Below, one piece after another: positions 1 to 9,243 of a stretch of DNA of 64,000 nucleotides; position 1 is the stretch's first letter; each line of letters starts with the position of its first letter. Origin of the DNA: an uncultured Sphingomonadaceae bacterium. Lineage in GTDB: Bacteria; Pseudomonadota; Alphaproteobacteria; Sphingomonadales; Sphingomonadaceae. Under the pieces are notes generated by a model, which saw only the letters and a list, made by a program, of their open reading frames with translations, was not told where the DNA came from and did not search any database. The position numbers and the translations under genes were made by a program. The stretch is taken from the NCBI GenBank assembly GCA_947499255.1, contig CANMNF010000001.1, positions 1,178,001 to 1,242,000 of the forward strand, read 5' to 3'.

Positions 1-543
1 TGGCTCACGCCCGATTAGCATCGCGCCAAAGTGCCACGCATGATCGGCTGGGTTTTTCATCACCCGGTCCAGCCAGATGACATACGGCACGCTCAAGATG
101 AAAAGCGGGATTGCCGCTGCGCCAATAACGCGCATGGCAAACAGATATTGCCCATCCCAATACCAACGGCCCAGCGCATACAGAATGCCGATGATCACCC
201 ATGTCGCCCACAAGCCAGCAAGCTTGGTGGTGGCAGTTTCCAATGCTTGGGAAACAGGGCGCTTATTGTCCCAATCGATGCCCGTCGATGCGTTGCGGTG
301 CACTTTATCGACCAGCACCGACCATGCCGCCATCGCAAGCCCTGTCACCACCATCGTGGCAAGCGCTGCATGCGGGCCGGAAAGCGGTCCGCGAGAGGCA
401 TCCATACCCAAGGCCAGCGCAATATCTGGCCAACTGCGCGCAAACGCGATGCACGACAGCAAGACCGCCAAGCCGACAAATCCCACCCAAGGGGAAACGT
501 CGCTGGCCGGTGGCTGCGAAGCAGGGGCGTGATGCGCGCTCAT
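1..543 (-). CDS. N-terminal part of a multi-pass membrane protein (runs off the left edge)
   Basis: An open frame starts at ATG 543 (MSAHHAPASQ) and stays open to base 1, giving 181 codons without a stop, so the C-terminus lies outside the window. About four hydrophobic segments are visible, near residues 18-38, 55-78, 104-124 and 134-155, joined by short polar loops such as VDKVHRNAST. It lies 93 bp downstream of bamB on the same strand. The look, including a WHFGAML stretch near residue 172, recalls sphingomonad membrane proteins annotated as isoprenylcysteine-methyltransferase-like. The domain that would decide this is missing, so that reading is only a weak recollection. The frame and membrane nature are well supported; the function is not. 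Confidence 0.7.
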   Translation of the reverse strand, partial: MSAHHAPASQPPASDVSPWVGFVGLAVLLSCIAFARSWPDIALALGMDASRGPLSGPHAALATMVVTGLAMAAWSVLVDKVHRNASTGIDWDNKRPVSQALETATTKLAGLWATWVIIGILYALGRWYWDGQYLFAMRVIGAAAIPLFILSVPYVIWLDRVMKNPADHAWHFGAMLIGREP

Positions 544-636
544 CGCCGCGTATCTATAGCGCAAGGGTTAATGCGCCGGTAACAGATTACGCAACAGATT
601 GCGCAACCGGTGCTGTGGGGCATCAGATGGCCGAGA

Positions 637-1989
637 TTAGCGCCAGGCAGTGATGCGTCCGCTGTCATCTAGGATGTAGAGCGTTTCATTGGCCACGATC
701 GGCGGCAAAGATACGCCATTATTCAGCTCTGTAAACTCTGTCACAGTGCCGGTCATTACGTCAGCGGACTGCACAACGCCGCGGCTGCTTGCGATCCACA
801 GGCGGTTATTCGCCAGCACTGGCCCCGTCCAGAAAATCGGACCTTCGCGGTTTTTAACATTACGGAACTGTTCCAGCTGCGTCATCCAACGAATGCGTCC
901 AGAGGTGCGTTGAATAGCCAGCAGGCGCGCATCATCGGTAAGGGTAAATACCCATTCGCCCACCACGGTGGGGGTTGAGATACCCGCCAGCGTCAATTCC
1001 CAGATACGTTGCCCGGTCGTCAATTCATAAGCGGCCATGCGGCCACCTTGGCCAAGCGCATAGACGCGGCCAGCATCGATAATCGGGTTGGCATCAACAT
1101 CGGTTAGCGTGCCAACCTGCGTGCTGATTGATGTACGCGCCAATGCATCTGACCAAAGGTTGCGGCCATTTTCATACCGGTACGCCACCAGCTCGCCCGA
1201 AGAATATCCAGCGATAACCGAACCTTGGCCCACAGCGGGGGCGGCAACGCCGAACACACCGGCTTGACCTGTTGCGGCGGCATCTTGCCACACAACAGAG
1301 CCATCTTCGCTGTTAAGCGCGTGGATCTGGTTGTCCTGCGTCATCACAAAAACGGTGTTGAACGCCACGGTAGGCGCGCCGCGCAATGGCCCTGCAGGCT
1401 TTACGCGCCAAAGCACTTGGCCAGTTGCCGCTTCCAGCGCGACCACATCGCCAACGCCGTTGGTGGCATAAAGCCGCCCATTGGCAAAACTTGCTCCGCC
1501 GCCAAAAGTTGCATCGCGCAAATCGCCCGAAACGCGGATCTCATGTTGCCAGCGCCGTGCGCCCGTTTGCGCATCAAAAGCGTGGATCACCGCGCCTGTA
1601 TCTACTGCGAAAAGCAATCCATCTGCCACCACGGGAGCTGCGGCCAGACGGCGCGTCTTCGTGGTGCCGGCGATTTGTGCCGTCCATGCGCGCACCGGAG
1701 CATCGCCCAAGGCCACATGGCCCGCCACTTTTGCTGCATTTCCGCCAGCTTGGGGCCAGCTTACATTGGCGCGCGCAGGGGGCACGATGACAGACACGTC
1801 TGCCAAAATTGGATCCGCCACAATCTCAGTCGCCAAGCGCGACAAAATCGGTTCACGATTGCCCGTTGTTGGTGTGCTTGCCTCTTCAGACCCACCAAAG
1901 GCCCCGCAGCCCGTCACACCAAGCGCCACAAGCGGGGCAAGAACCAAACGCATGGTGTGTGACATTGAACGAAATCGAATGGGAATCAT
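637..1989 (-). CDS. bamB: BamB-like outer membrane assembly lipoprotein (PQQ-type beta-propeller)
   Basis: About 450 residues. A hydrophobic signal ends in a lipobox (GVTGC, Cys about residue 28), so the mature protein should be a lipoprotein. The rest is a series of beta-propeller repeats with the PQQ/BamB pattern of Gly-Val-Ala-Leu-Asp strands and recurring W-x2 turns (for example VVWQDAA and RIRWMTQ). BamB is an accessory part of the BAM complex that inserts beta-barrel proteins into the outer membrane. The start is taken as ATG 1989 because a GGAAGAG lies about 10 bases upstream; an in-frame TTG directly before it and internal ATGs (MSHTMRL) are alternatives. It starts 20 bases after the TPR-protein stop, so the two are probably co-transcribed. 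Confidence 0.9.
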   Translation of the reverse strand: MIPIRFRSMSHTMRLVLAPLVALGVTGCGAFGGSEEASTPTTGNREPILSRLATEIVADPILADVSVIVPPARANVSWPQAGGNAAKVAGHVALGDAPVRAWTAQIAGTTKTRRLAAAPVVADGLLFAVDTGAVIHAFDAQTGARRWQHEIRVSGDLRDATFGGGASFANGRLYATNGVGDVVALEAATGQVLWRVKPAGPLRGAPTVAFNTVFVMTQDNQIHALNSEDGSVVWQDAAATGQAGVFGVAAPAVGQGSVIAGYSSGELVAYRYENGRNLWSDALARTSISTQVGTLTDVDANPIIDAGRVYALGQGGRMAAYELTTGQRIWELTLAGISTPTVVGEWVFTLTDDARLLAIQRTSGRIRWMTQLEQFRNVKNREGPIFWTGPVLANNRLWIASSRGVVQSADVMTGTVTEFTELNNGVSLPPIVANETLYILDDSGRITAWR

Positions 1990-2009
1990 CAAAATATCTC
2001 TTCCGGAGC

Positions 2010-2792
2010 TTATTGCGCAGGAGCTGGAGCACGGCCTGCATCAAGGCCAGCCAAGGTTTCTTCTACATCTTCGATCGCATCAAATCCGAGCAGTCCGGCC
2101 AGTTGCCGCGTGCGTGCTCGCAAGGATTCAGGTGTATCTTCATCTTGCGAAATCGCGACCAGCAAGGGGCCTGCCTCTTCCGGCTTCTCCTGCGCGAGAT
2201 AGGCATGAGCCACCAGTTCGGCGGCATTGCCGTAATAGGTGCTGCCTTCATTGGCGAGCGAGCCGATCCGGTCGATCACCTCTTGTGGGTCAAGCGTATC
2301 ATAAGCTGCCGTCACTTCGCGCAGCCGCGCCAAATCGCGCAATTCCTGCGGTAATTGGGCATTGTCGGCCACTTGCGCAAACAAAGTGCTGGCGTCTTCC
2401 AGCCTGCCCGCCTCAAGCGCGATGCCAGCGCGCGTCATCGTGGCAATCGCTGCTGCCGCTTCGCTTTTGCCCGCCGCAATCAGCGCTAGCTCTTCATCAG
2501 CAATCGTATCGTTGCCAGCGTCGAGTTCATCCAGCGCGGCAATATATTGTTCAGAGCCTTGGTTCAGCGTCTCTTCGCTTTGGTTTTGCCAAAACAAAAA
2601 CCCGCCAAATGCAGCGAAGCCCAGCACCAGCGCAATACCGATAGGCAGGCCATAGGATTTGGCAAATTTGGTCGCCTCATCCTTGCGCACCGCCTCGTCC
2701 ACCTCACGCATAAAGACCTCTTGCTCGTGGTCTTTGCGCTCCTCTTTTTTGGCTACGTTCTTGGGTGTGTTTTTGGTCGGTTCTCTGGCCAC
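2010..2792 (-). CDS. YfgM-like membrane-anchored tetratricopeptide protein
   Basis: 260 residues. A charged, Lys/Glu-rich cytoplasmic N-terminus of about 45 residues is followed by one membrane segment (about 50-68, rich in Gly, Ala, Phe and Leu). Then comes a long helical region with TPR-like alternation of Ala, Leu and Tyr (for example AYLAQEKPEEAGPLL). This matches the YfgM-type family (TPR_21, PF09976), which in Enterobacteria sits next to bamB and takes part in periplasmic chaperone traffic. Here too bamB follows at once downstream. The C-terminus is acidic and ends in an Ala/Pro stretch. The family is clear; the role is inferred from the family and the neighbour. Confidence 0.85.
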   Translation of the reverse strand: MAREPTKNTPKNVAKKEERKDHEQEVFMREVDEAVRKDEATKFAKSYGLPIGIALVLGFAAFGGFLFWQNQSEETLNQGSEQYIAALDELDAGNDTIADEELALIAAGKSEAAAAIATMTRAGIALEAGRLEDASTLFAQVADNAQLPQELRDLARLREVTAAYDTLDPQEVIDRIGSLANEGSTYYGNAAELVAHAYLAQEKPEEAGPLLVAISQDEDTPESLRARTRQLAGLLGFDAIEDVEETLAGLDAGRAPAPAQ

Positions 2793-2906
2793 TGTCGTCA
2801 GGCTCTCACTATACTGTTCGAAATGCGTAAGCGCCGTCCTTTAAAGCATGGCAGCGCCTTTTCAATCCGCCTGTTTACGTCTGTCGATAAGCGGGTGAAC
2901 GGTCAA

Positions 2907-4058
2907 TTAAGCGTGTTCGGCCAGTTTGGGGCGATTCATCAAGCCCCAATACAACGCATGATAGCGATCAATCATGCGTCTTTCGTCAAATTCTTCGCGT
3001 GCTTTGGCACGGTTCGCCTGCCCCATCCGCTTGCGCGCTGCCGGGTCACGGGCGATTGTGTCGAGCATTTTGGTGAGCGCTTGCTGATCACCCGGCTCCA
3101 CCAAAGCAGGCCCATTGTCAGAGGCAACCATGCGGCCAATATCGCCAACGCGTGGCGCCACCACAGGCAGCCCCGCTGCCATCGCTTCGATAACAGAAAT
3201 CGGCTGCTGTTCAGACCGGGATGAAAGCGCGAAGATATCAAACAGACCGATCAGCTTGGCAGGATCCTCGACAAAGCCGGGCATATGCACCCGGTCTTCC
3301 AGCCCCAATTCCTCCGCCAGATCAGTAAGATAGGCGCGTTCCGGCCCCTCCCCTGCGATCACCAATTGCCAGTCAGGCGGCACCAGCGTCATCGCGCGGA
3401 TCAGGCTATCGAGTTGCTTGACTTTGCGCAGGCCCGCCAGCGTGCCGATCCAGAACTCATCCTTATGCTTGATAAGGCCGGGCAACAGATCGCGCTTTGG
3501 GCTGGCGGCAAAGCTGCGTGTGGCAATGCCGTTGGGAATGCGCCGGACCCGGCTGCGCGGCTGCTGCCAGGGTCCAAGCGCGATATCTTCCAACACATGC
3601 GATGGCACGACAAGCGCGCCAGTACGGCCAAGGGCAATACGGCGATACAAATTGCGCTGCCATTTCAAACCGCCCGCCTCATCTTCATTGAAGCCATCTT
3701 CATGATGCACCAGCGGCGGCAATTTATGCACATCGGCGAACAAGGTATGCGCCATCACCGCATCAATCGCACCCCAATTGTAAGTGCAGATCAGATCATA
3801 GCCCGCCATCGCAGCGGCAAGTTTCTTTAACCGTCCGGGCCATGGGTGCCCCGTTAGCGATGGAAATTTCGGCCATGACACGCGCACTTTGCTGCTAAGC
3901 AATTGTGCCGCGCTGCGTTTATCAGGTTCGCTGGAAACAATGGCATGATCGGCCTCACGCTCCCACGCATTGATCAATCGGACACAGCGCAATTCCTTGC
4001 CCCCTGCATCGAATGTTGAATGCAGGTGAAGTATTTTGGGCAGCGCAGATGCGCTCAT
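2907..4058 (-). CDS. Family 4 glycosyltransferase
   Basis: 383 residues with the start at ATG 4058, which overlaps the stop of the upstream hydrolase by four bases (ATGA). The C-terminal half is a typical GT-B donor-binding domain: a strand with VIAGEGPE near 233-240 and the E-x7-E signature (E283 and E291) in front of AMAAGLPVVAP. The N-terminal half begins KILHLHSTFDAGGKE, resembling the acceptor domain of retaining GT4 enzymes that use nucleotide sugars. The substrate cannot be read from the sequence. Exopolysaccharide or lipid glycosylation is the usual role of such stand-alone genes. A longer upstream frame exists but would run far into the hydrolase gene. Confidence 0.88.
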   Translation of the reverse strand: MSASALPKILHLHSTFDAGGKELRCVRLINAWEREADHAIVSSEPDKRSAAQLLSSKVRVSWPKFPSLTGHPWPGRLKKLAAAMAGYDLICTYNWGAIDAVMAHTLFADVHKLPPLVHHEDGFNEDEAGGLKWQRNLYRRIALGRTGALVVPSHVLEDIALGPWQQPRSRVRRIPNGIATRSFAASPKRDLLPGLIKHKDEFWIGTLAGLRKVKQLDSLIRAMTLVPPDWQLVIAGEGPERAYLTDLAEELGLEDRVHMPGFVEDPAKLIGLFDIFALSSRSEQQPISVIEAMAAGLPVVAPRVGDIGRMVASDNGPALVEPGDQQALTKMLDTIARDPAARKRMGQANRAKAREEFDERRMIDRYHALYWGLMNRPKLAEHA

Positions 4059-4948
4059 GCGATTTTCGCCAAGAGGCGCGCAATCGCTGCGCGCGCGGCA
4101 GGTTCTTCCAATGTCGGCACATGGCCCACGCGCGGCACGGTGACCGCTTCCATATCGGGGATTTCCGCCTGCATTTTGGCCAGCGTGTCCGCTGAAAACA
4201 GGTCTGACAATTCCCCGCGCAACGTCAGCAAGGGCCGCCCGGCCAGCGCGCGAAAAGCGGGCCACAGATCAAATGCGGGCAGCTCGCCGTCGGCTCCATT
4301 ATCAGCAGCAGCAAATGGTTCTGCGATCTTCATGTCGTAATCCAGCTGAATGCGGCCATTGCTGCACAGGCACATCGATCGCTTTGCCAGTTTGAGAAAA
4401 TCGGAAATCGCGAAGTCGGGATAGGCATCGCCAGAGCTGGCCTGCAATTCGCGCGCGGCGTGCATCCATGTGGGGAAGCTGCGCCCTTGACCGACATAAT
4501 CCTTGATCCGCTCCAGTCCTTCGGCCTCAATCACCGGTCCAATATCGTTGAGGACTACCCCTGCAAGCTTTTCAGGCGCGGCCATTGCGAGCAACATCGT
4601 CACCAGCCCGCCCAGGGATGTGCCGATTACAACGGCGCGATCTATCTCGGTCTGTTCAAAAAAGGCCAGCATATCGGCGGCATATTGCGGCGGCAGATAG
4701 GTGGCGGGATCCTTGGCATAATCGCTTTTGCCGCGGCCGCGAAATTCTGCGCAGATCACGCGCCATTCACCTGCAAAGGCATCCGCCACCGGTTCAAAAT
4801 CGCGCGCATTGCGGGTCAAACCGGGCAGGCACAGGATCGGCGGGCGATCATCGTGGCCTGATCCTGCATCTCTGGGATAGTCGCGATAATGCAGCTTGAG
4901 CCCGTCGGCGCTTTCCCAATAGCGGTCTTCGTATTCGCTTTCGCTCAC
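4055..4948 (-). CDS. Alpha/beta hydrolase
   Basis: 297 residues with the alpha/beta-hydrolase fold. The oxyanion region is LPGLTRNARD near 41-50. The nucleophile elbow is GTSLGG with Ser111. A likely acid is Asp249 in RGELSDLFS and a likely catalytic His is H276 in RVGHVPTLEEP. The same arrangement is seen in many sphingomonad hydrolases annotated only to superfamily. The substrate is unknown. It precedes the glycosyltransferase with a 4-base overlap, so the two are translated as a unit. The upstream selO gene is divergent, with 55 bases between the starts. Confidence 0.88.
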   Translation of the reverse strand: MSESEYEDRYWESADGLKLHYRDYPRDAGSGHDDRPPILCLPGLTRNARDFEPVADAFAGEWRVICAEFRGRGKSDYAKDPATYLPPQYAADMLAFFEQTEIDRAVVIGTSLGGLVTMLLAMAAPEKLAGVVLNDIGPVIEAEGLERIKDYVGQGRSFPTWMHAARELQASSGDAYPDFAISDFLKLAKRSMCLCSNGRIQLDYDMKIAEPFAAADNGADGELPAFDLWPAFRALAGRPLLTLRGELSDLFSADTLAKMQAEIPDMEAVTVPRVGHVPTLEEPAARAAIARLLAKIA

Positions 4949-5003
4949 ATAACCCTCGCTTGCTCATTGCCTTGCGGCTTGCAAACCCCCACGTAAAGCC
5001 TCG

Positions 5004-6449
5004 ATGCCCGCCCGCCAACCACAAGCAGCACCCTATTGCCCCGATCCGCGCATTAGCGAGGTGGCCGATTTCCTTGGCGTCCCCGTTAAGGCCGCCGATT
5101 TTCCCAAGACACAGCTGCGGTTCCGCAATGATGTGTGGGACAAGGCGGTGGGTCTTGGCGATATGTCGGATGCGGATTGGACCAAGCATTTTGGCCGGTT
5201 CGTGCCGCTCAATGATAATCTGCCGCAACCGCTTGCGTTGAAATATCACGGGCACCAATTTCGCAATTACAATCCCGATATTGGCGATGGACGCGGGTTT
5301 TTGTTCGCCCAATTGCGCGATGGCGGCAAAGAGGGCGCCGAAAATGGTGCGAAAAAAGATAGTGGCCGTTTGCTTGATCTGGGCACGAAAGGCTCCGGAC
5401 AAACACCCTATAGCCGGTTTGGCGATGGACGCCTGACTTTGAAAGGCGGCGTGCGCGAAATCCTTGCCACCGAAATGCTTGAAGCCTTAGGCGTGAACAC
5501 CAGCAAGACTTTCTCGATTATCGAGACTGGAGAAGAGCTGGAACGCAATGACGAGCCATCGCCCACACGTTCTGCCGTGATGGTGCGGCTGAGCCATGGG
5601 CATATCCGCATTGGCAGTTTCCAACGGCTGATGGCGCATGAAGAGCACGATGCGCTTGCGCGGCTGGTCGACTATTGCCTCACCGTCTTTCCTGGCCCGC
5701 CTCCGCCGCAAGATGCGCCTGATCGCGATAATCCGGCAATTGTGCTGTTTCATCAGGTGGTTGAACGGCTCGCAGATTTGGCGGCTGGCTATATGGTCGC
5801 AGGCTTTGTTCACGGCGTCCTCAACACTGACAATATGAACATTACCGGCGAGAGTTTTGATTATGGCCCTTGGCGCTGGCTGCCCACATGGCAGCCCAGC
5901 TTTATTGCAGCGTATTTCGATCAAACGGGCCTGTATGCCTTTGGCCGTCAGCCCGAGGCGCTGCGCTGGAACCTTGGGCAATTGGCCATCGCTTTGCGCC
6001 CCTTGGCACAAAGTGAGCCATTGATTGCCGCGCTGGATCGCTTTGCGCCGCTTTATCACGCGGCCATGCGGCGACGGTTTTGCTGGCGGCTTGGCGTAAA
6101 AGAGCGCGGCGATGCGGCGGACACTGCACTTATCGAAACTGCTGAGCGGGTTATGCGAGAGGACAATATCGGCCCCGATGCGCTGTTCTTTGCGCATCGC
6201 GGCGGGCGCAATACCTCTGGCGATCTGGCCGAAGCGTTGAAAGATCACCAGCCCCTGCCCAGCGATCACCCGTATTGGCAAAGCAACGCGCCTGAAACTA
6301 TGTTAATCGATGAAGTCGAGAGCCTATGGGCCGCGATTGACGAGAGAGATGATTGGGAGCCGCTTTACGCCAAAATCAAGGCGTTGCGCGCAATGGGAGA
6401 GGCACATGGGGAACCCCCTGCATTACCAGGTCATACACAACCGGCTTGA
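5004..6449 (+). CDS. selO: SelO-type protein AMPylase (UPF0061/YdiU)
   Basis: 481 residues, the usual length for bacterial SelO. This pseudokinase family transfers AMP from ATP to Ser, Thr or Tyr of target proteins and is linked to redox stress. Visible hallmarks are GHQF (83-86), GDGRG (94-98), the inverted glycine-rich region GTKGSGQTPYSRFGDGR (127-143), a catalytic-loop-like TDNMNI (Asp276, Asn277) and FDYGPW (Asp286), which match the metal- and base-providing residues of the family. Like most bacterial members it has no selenocysteine near the end. The start ATG 5004 gives a natural N-terminus; the gene is divergent from the hydrolase gene. Confidence 0.92.
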   Translation: MPARQPQAAPYCPDPRISEVADFLGVPVKAADFPKTQLRFRNDVWDKAVGLGDMSDADWTKHFGRFVPLNDNLPQPLALKYHGHQFRNYNPDIGDGRGFLFAQLRDGGKEGAENGAKKDSGRLLDLGTKGSGQTPYSRFGDGRLTLKGGVREILATEMLEALGVNTSKTFSIIETGEELERNDEPSPTRSAVMVRLSHGHIRIGSFQRLMAHEEHDALARLVDYCLTVFPGPPPPQDAPDRDNPAIVLFHQVVERLADLAAGYMVAGFVHGVLNTDNMNITGESFDYGPWRWLPTWQPSFIAAYFDQTGLYAFGRQPEALRWNLGQLAIALRPLAQSEPLIAALDRFAPLYHAAMRRRFCWRLGVKERGDAADTALIETAERVMREDNIGPDALFFAHRGGRNTSGDLAEALKDHQPLPSDHPYWQSNAPETMLIDEVESLWAAIDERDDWEPLYAKIKALRAMGEAHGEPPALPGHTQPA

Positions 6450-6519
6450 AGCATGGCTTTACGCCGTGCACCATGAACGCCTAAGGGGCCTTAAGAACTA
6501 GTTACAAAGGACACCGGAT

Positions 6520-7944
6520 TTGTCCGATTCCATGGAATTGATTTCAACACAGCCCGCCACTGGCGAATTTTTGTGGCGCGGCGCGCATGGCGATGTTGAC
6601 GCAGCCGTTGAACGTGCGCGTTTGGCGTGGCCCAGTTGGGGCGCGCAGCCTGTCGCGCGGCGTATGGAATTGATGCGCCGCTTCGCCAATCAGGTGCTCA
6701 AAGGTCAGGAAGAATTTGCCGAGCTGATCGCGCGCGAGACAGGCAAGCCCCTATGGGAAGCCAAAACCGAAGTCGAAGCCGTCATCGCCAAAGTCGAAAT
6801 TTCGATCAACGCCTATTCAGAGCGTACCGGGCAGCGCAAATTAAACTCCGCGCTCCAAGGCACCGCAGCTTTGCGGCACAAACCGCATGGCGTGATGGCG
6901 GTGCTTGGCCCGTATAATTTCCCCGCGCATCTGCCAAATGGTCACATCGTGCCTGCTCTTTTGGCGGGCAATGCGGTGATCCTCAAACCATCGGAAAAAA
7001 CGCCAGCGGTGGGTGAGCGGTTGGTGCAGTTTTTCCACGAAGCGGGCATGGAAGAAGATCTCGTCCAGCTGCTGATCGGTGGGCCGGATGAAGGCAAAGC
7101 GCTGGTCGCGCATAATGACGTGAACGGCGTGTTGTTCACCGGCAGCGCGCAAGTTGGCATCGCGATCAACCGCAAGCTGGCGACCAATCCGGGCAAAATC
7201 GTCGCGCTGGAAATGGGCGGCAACAATCCCATCGTTTTGTGGGACACGCCTTTGATGCAGGATGCCGCTGCGCTGATCGTGCAATCTGCTTTCACTACTG
7301 CAGGGCAACGGTGCACTGCCGGGCGCAGGCTGATTGTAAAAAGCGATATGTATGATGAAGCGATTGAGGCGGTCAAAACGCTAACCGATCGCATGATCGT
7401 GGGCGCGCCATTTGATGAGCCGCAGCCTTATATGGGGCCGGTGATCGATCAAAATACGGCTGATCAGCTGACCGAAAGCTTCCTGTATCTGCTGTCCAAT
7501 GGCGGTAAAGCGATAAGCCATATGCGGCCCCTTCGCGATAAACTGCCATTCCTCAGCCCCGCGATTATCGACACCACAGCCATGGCGGAGCGACCCGATG
7601 TCGAATTGTTCGGCCCGCTTTTGCAAGTGGTAAAGGTCGATACGCTGGATGAAGCGATTGCGGAGGCCAATTCCACACGCTTTGGCTTGTCCGCATCGAT
7701 GATTGGCGGGGATTCCAAGCAATATAACCGTTTCTGGGCGAATATTCGGGCGGGTATTGTCAATTGGAACCGGCCCACAAATGGAGCATCGTCTGCCGCG
7801 CCCTTTGGCGGCATTGGCCTATCGGGCAATCATCGCCCCGCCGCCTTTTATGCCGCAGATTATTGCGCTTATCCCGTCACCAGCACGGAAATGGAGCAGC
7901 CACGCGCCAGCGTAGGTGTAGGCTTTGATGACGCCAAAAGCTGA
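6520..7944 (+). CDS. astD: N-succinylglutamate 5-semialdehyde dehydrogenase
   Basis: 474 residues, aldehyde dehydrogenase superfamily. Catalytic Cys265 is in AGQRCTAGRRL and the general base Glu231 in ALEMGGNN. The NAD-binding helix region FTGSAQVG (207-214) and GPYNFPAHLPNGHIVPALLA (130-149) are highly similar to E. coli AstD, which carries out the fourth step of the arginine succinyltransferase pathway. The start is TTG 6520, supported by AAAGGACA seven bases upstream; no in-frame ATG gives a fuller N-terminus. No astA, astB, astC or astE gene is in the window, so the enzyme is an orphan here; the remaining genes may lie elsewhere. Confidence 0.88.
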   Translation: MSDSMELISTQPATGEFLWRGAHGDVDAAVERARLAWPSWGAQPVARRMELMRRFANQVLKGQEEFAELIARETGKPLWEAKTEVEAVIAKVEISINAYSERTGQRKLNSALQGTAALRHKPHGVMAVLGPYNFPAHLPNGHIVPALLAGNAVILKPSEKTPAVGERLVQFFHEAGMEEDLVQLLIGGPDEGKALVAHNDVNGVLFTGSAQVGIAINRKLATNPGKIVALEMGGNNPIVLWDTPLMQDAAALIVQSAFTTAGQRCTAGRRLIVKSDMYDEAIEAVKTLTDRMIVGAPFDEPQPYMGPVIDQNTADQLTESFLYLLSNGGKAISHMRPLRDKLPFLSPAIIDTTAMAERPDVELFGPLLQVVKVDTLDEAIAEANSTRFGLSASMIGGDSKQYNRFWANIRAGIVNWNRPTNGASSAAPFGGIGLSGNHRPAAFYAADYCAYPVTSTEMEQPRASVGVGFDDAKS

Positions 7945-7958
7945 TGGGCAAGGTTTTC

Positions 7959-7992
7959 AAGGCGTCCGTGCCGCAAAGGACACGAACGCCTT
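7959..7992. terminator. Hairpin in the astD-pyrC convergent gap
   Basis: An imperfect inverted repeat: AAGGCGTCCGTG (7959-7970) faces CACGAACGCCTT (7981-7992) with one mismatch and a 10-base loop. It starts 14 bases after the astD stop and lies between convergent genes, where a terminator would be expected. There is no clear U-tract on either strand. The remainder of the 208-base gap (to 8152) shows no gene that I can support. Confidence 0.4.
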
Positions 7993-8152
7993 GGCGCAGC
8001 TCCTCTGAATACGACCCGAAGAGCCGCACTGCGGTTGCAACCGAACAGGTTCGGCCACACCGATCTGGATAAATCTCTGCGCTATCGTGTATAACTGACA
8101 GGCGCTTTAGCGTGCCTTGGATGAACCGATTACAACAAGGTTGGGTTAGCAA

Positions 8153-9205
8153 TTACCCCGGCAATTGACCGGCAAAGTGCCACGCCAGCCGATCACCAGC
8201 ATGGAACGGAACCACAGGGCCAAGCGAAGTCATAAAATGCTCTGGTACAGGCTCAGTCTCGCGCTTTTCCAATGTGATTTGCCCTTCATTGCGCGGCAAT
8301 CCGTAAAAGTCTGGCCCATGCTCGCTGGCAAAGCCTTCAAACTTGTCCAGCGCGTTTTCAGCATCAAATACAGCAAGATAGCTTTCCAATGCAAATGGCG
8401 CATTGAAAATACCCGCACAGCCGCAGGCGCTTTCCTTATCACTTTGCAAATGCGGCGCGCTGTCTGTGCCAAGGAAGAATTTGGATGAGCCGGAAGTCGC
8501 CGCGCGAACCAGCGCCAAACGGTGCTCCTCACGCTTGGCGACCGGCAGGCAATAGGCATGCGGGCGCATTCCGCCCACCAGCATCGCATTGCGATTAAGG
8601 TGGAGATGCTGCGGGGTGATAGTGGCCGCAATATTGGCAGACGCATTTTCAACAAAGGCGACGCCTTGCGAACTGGTGATATGTTCAAAAACCACTTTAA
8701 GATCAGGCAAATCTGCAATCAGCGGCTCTAGTATCTGCTCGATAAAAACAGCTTCGCGATCAAAAATATCGATTGCATGATGAGTGACTTCGCCATGGAC
8801 GCACAAAACCATGCCGATCTCTGCCATCACTTCAAGAACAGCGCGAATATTGGCAACATCGGTAACGCCGCTATCGGAATTTGTGGTGGCACCAGCTGGA
8901 TAAAGCTTGGCCGCTGTAAAAACGCCCTCAGCAAAGCCCCGGCGCACCTCTTCGGGATCGGTTTTGTCGGTGAGATAACAGGTCATAAGCGGGGTGAATT
9001 CCAGGCCATCGGGCACTGCGGCCAAAATCCGTTCGCGATATGCTGCACCGGCGGCAACATCGGTGACAGGCGGCGTCAGATTTGGCATCACAATCGCGCG
9101 CGCAAATTGCCGCGCCGTATGGCCCACCACCGCTTCAAGCATCACGCCATCGCGAAAATGCAGGTGCCAATCATCGGGGCGGCGGATCGTGAGCGTGTGT
9201 GTCAT
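8153..9205 (-). CDS. pyrC: Dihydroorotase, class II (PyrC type)
   Basis: 350 residues. It catalyses the reversible cyclisation of carbamoyl-aspartate to dihydroorotate in pyrimidine synthesis. The N-terminus RRPDDWHLHFRDG carries metal ligands H14 and H16. The lysine expected to be carboxylated is K100 in AAKLYPAGATTNS. Further metal histidines lie in CVHGEVT and VFEHITS, and the catalytic aspartate in GTDSAPH. Similarity to E. coli PyrC runs through the whole length, unlike the longer class I enzymes. The start is ATG 9205 (MTHTLTIRRP), which matches the family N-terminus; an upstream frame extension was not used. pyrE lies elsewhere in the window (26964). Confidence 0.93.
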   Translation of the reverse strand: MTHTLTIRRPDDWHLHFRDGVMLEAVVGHTARQFARAIVMPNLTPPVTDVAAGAAYRERILAAVPDGLEFTPLMTCYLTDKTDPEEVRRGFAEGVFTAAKLYPAGATTNSDSGVTDVANIRAVLEVMAEIGMVLCVHGEVTHHAIDIFDREAVFIEQILEPLIADLPDLKVVFEHITSSQGVAFVENASANIAATITPQHLHLNRNAMLVGGMRPHAYCLPVAKREEHRLALVRAATSGSSKFFLGTDSAPHLQSDKESACGCAGIFNAPFALESYLAVFDAENALDKFEGFASEHGPDFYGLPRNEGQITLEKRETEPVPEHFMTSLGPVVPFHAGDRLAWHFAGQLPG

Positions 9206-9243
9206 GGGATTGCCTATGCCGCGATGCTCCTTATGTGTCACCC

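Noticed and set aside
1481-2644. Plus-strand frame of 387 codons over bamB and the TPR gene
   Set aside because: It is the complement of two well-supported minus-strand genes and its translation is rich in Arg, Pro, Ser and Cys with no family pattern.
7877-8152. Minus-strand frame of 91 codons between pyrC and astD
   Set aside because: It overlaps the end of astD, starts weakly and shows no conserved or membrane pattern.
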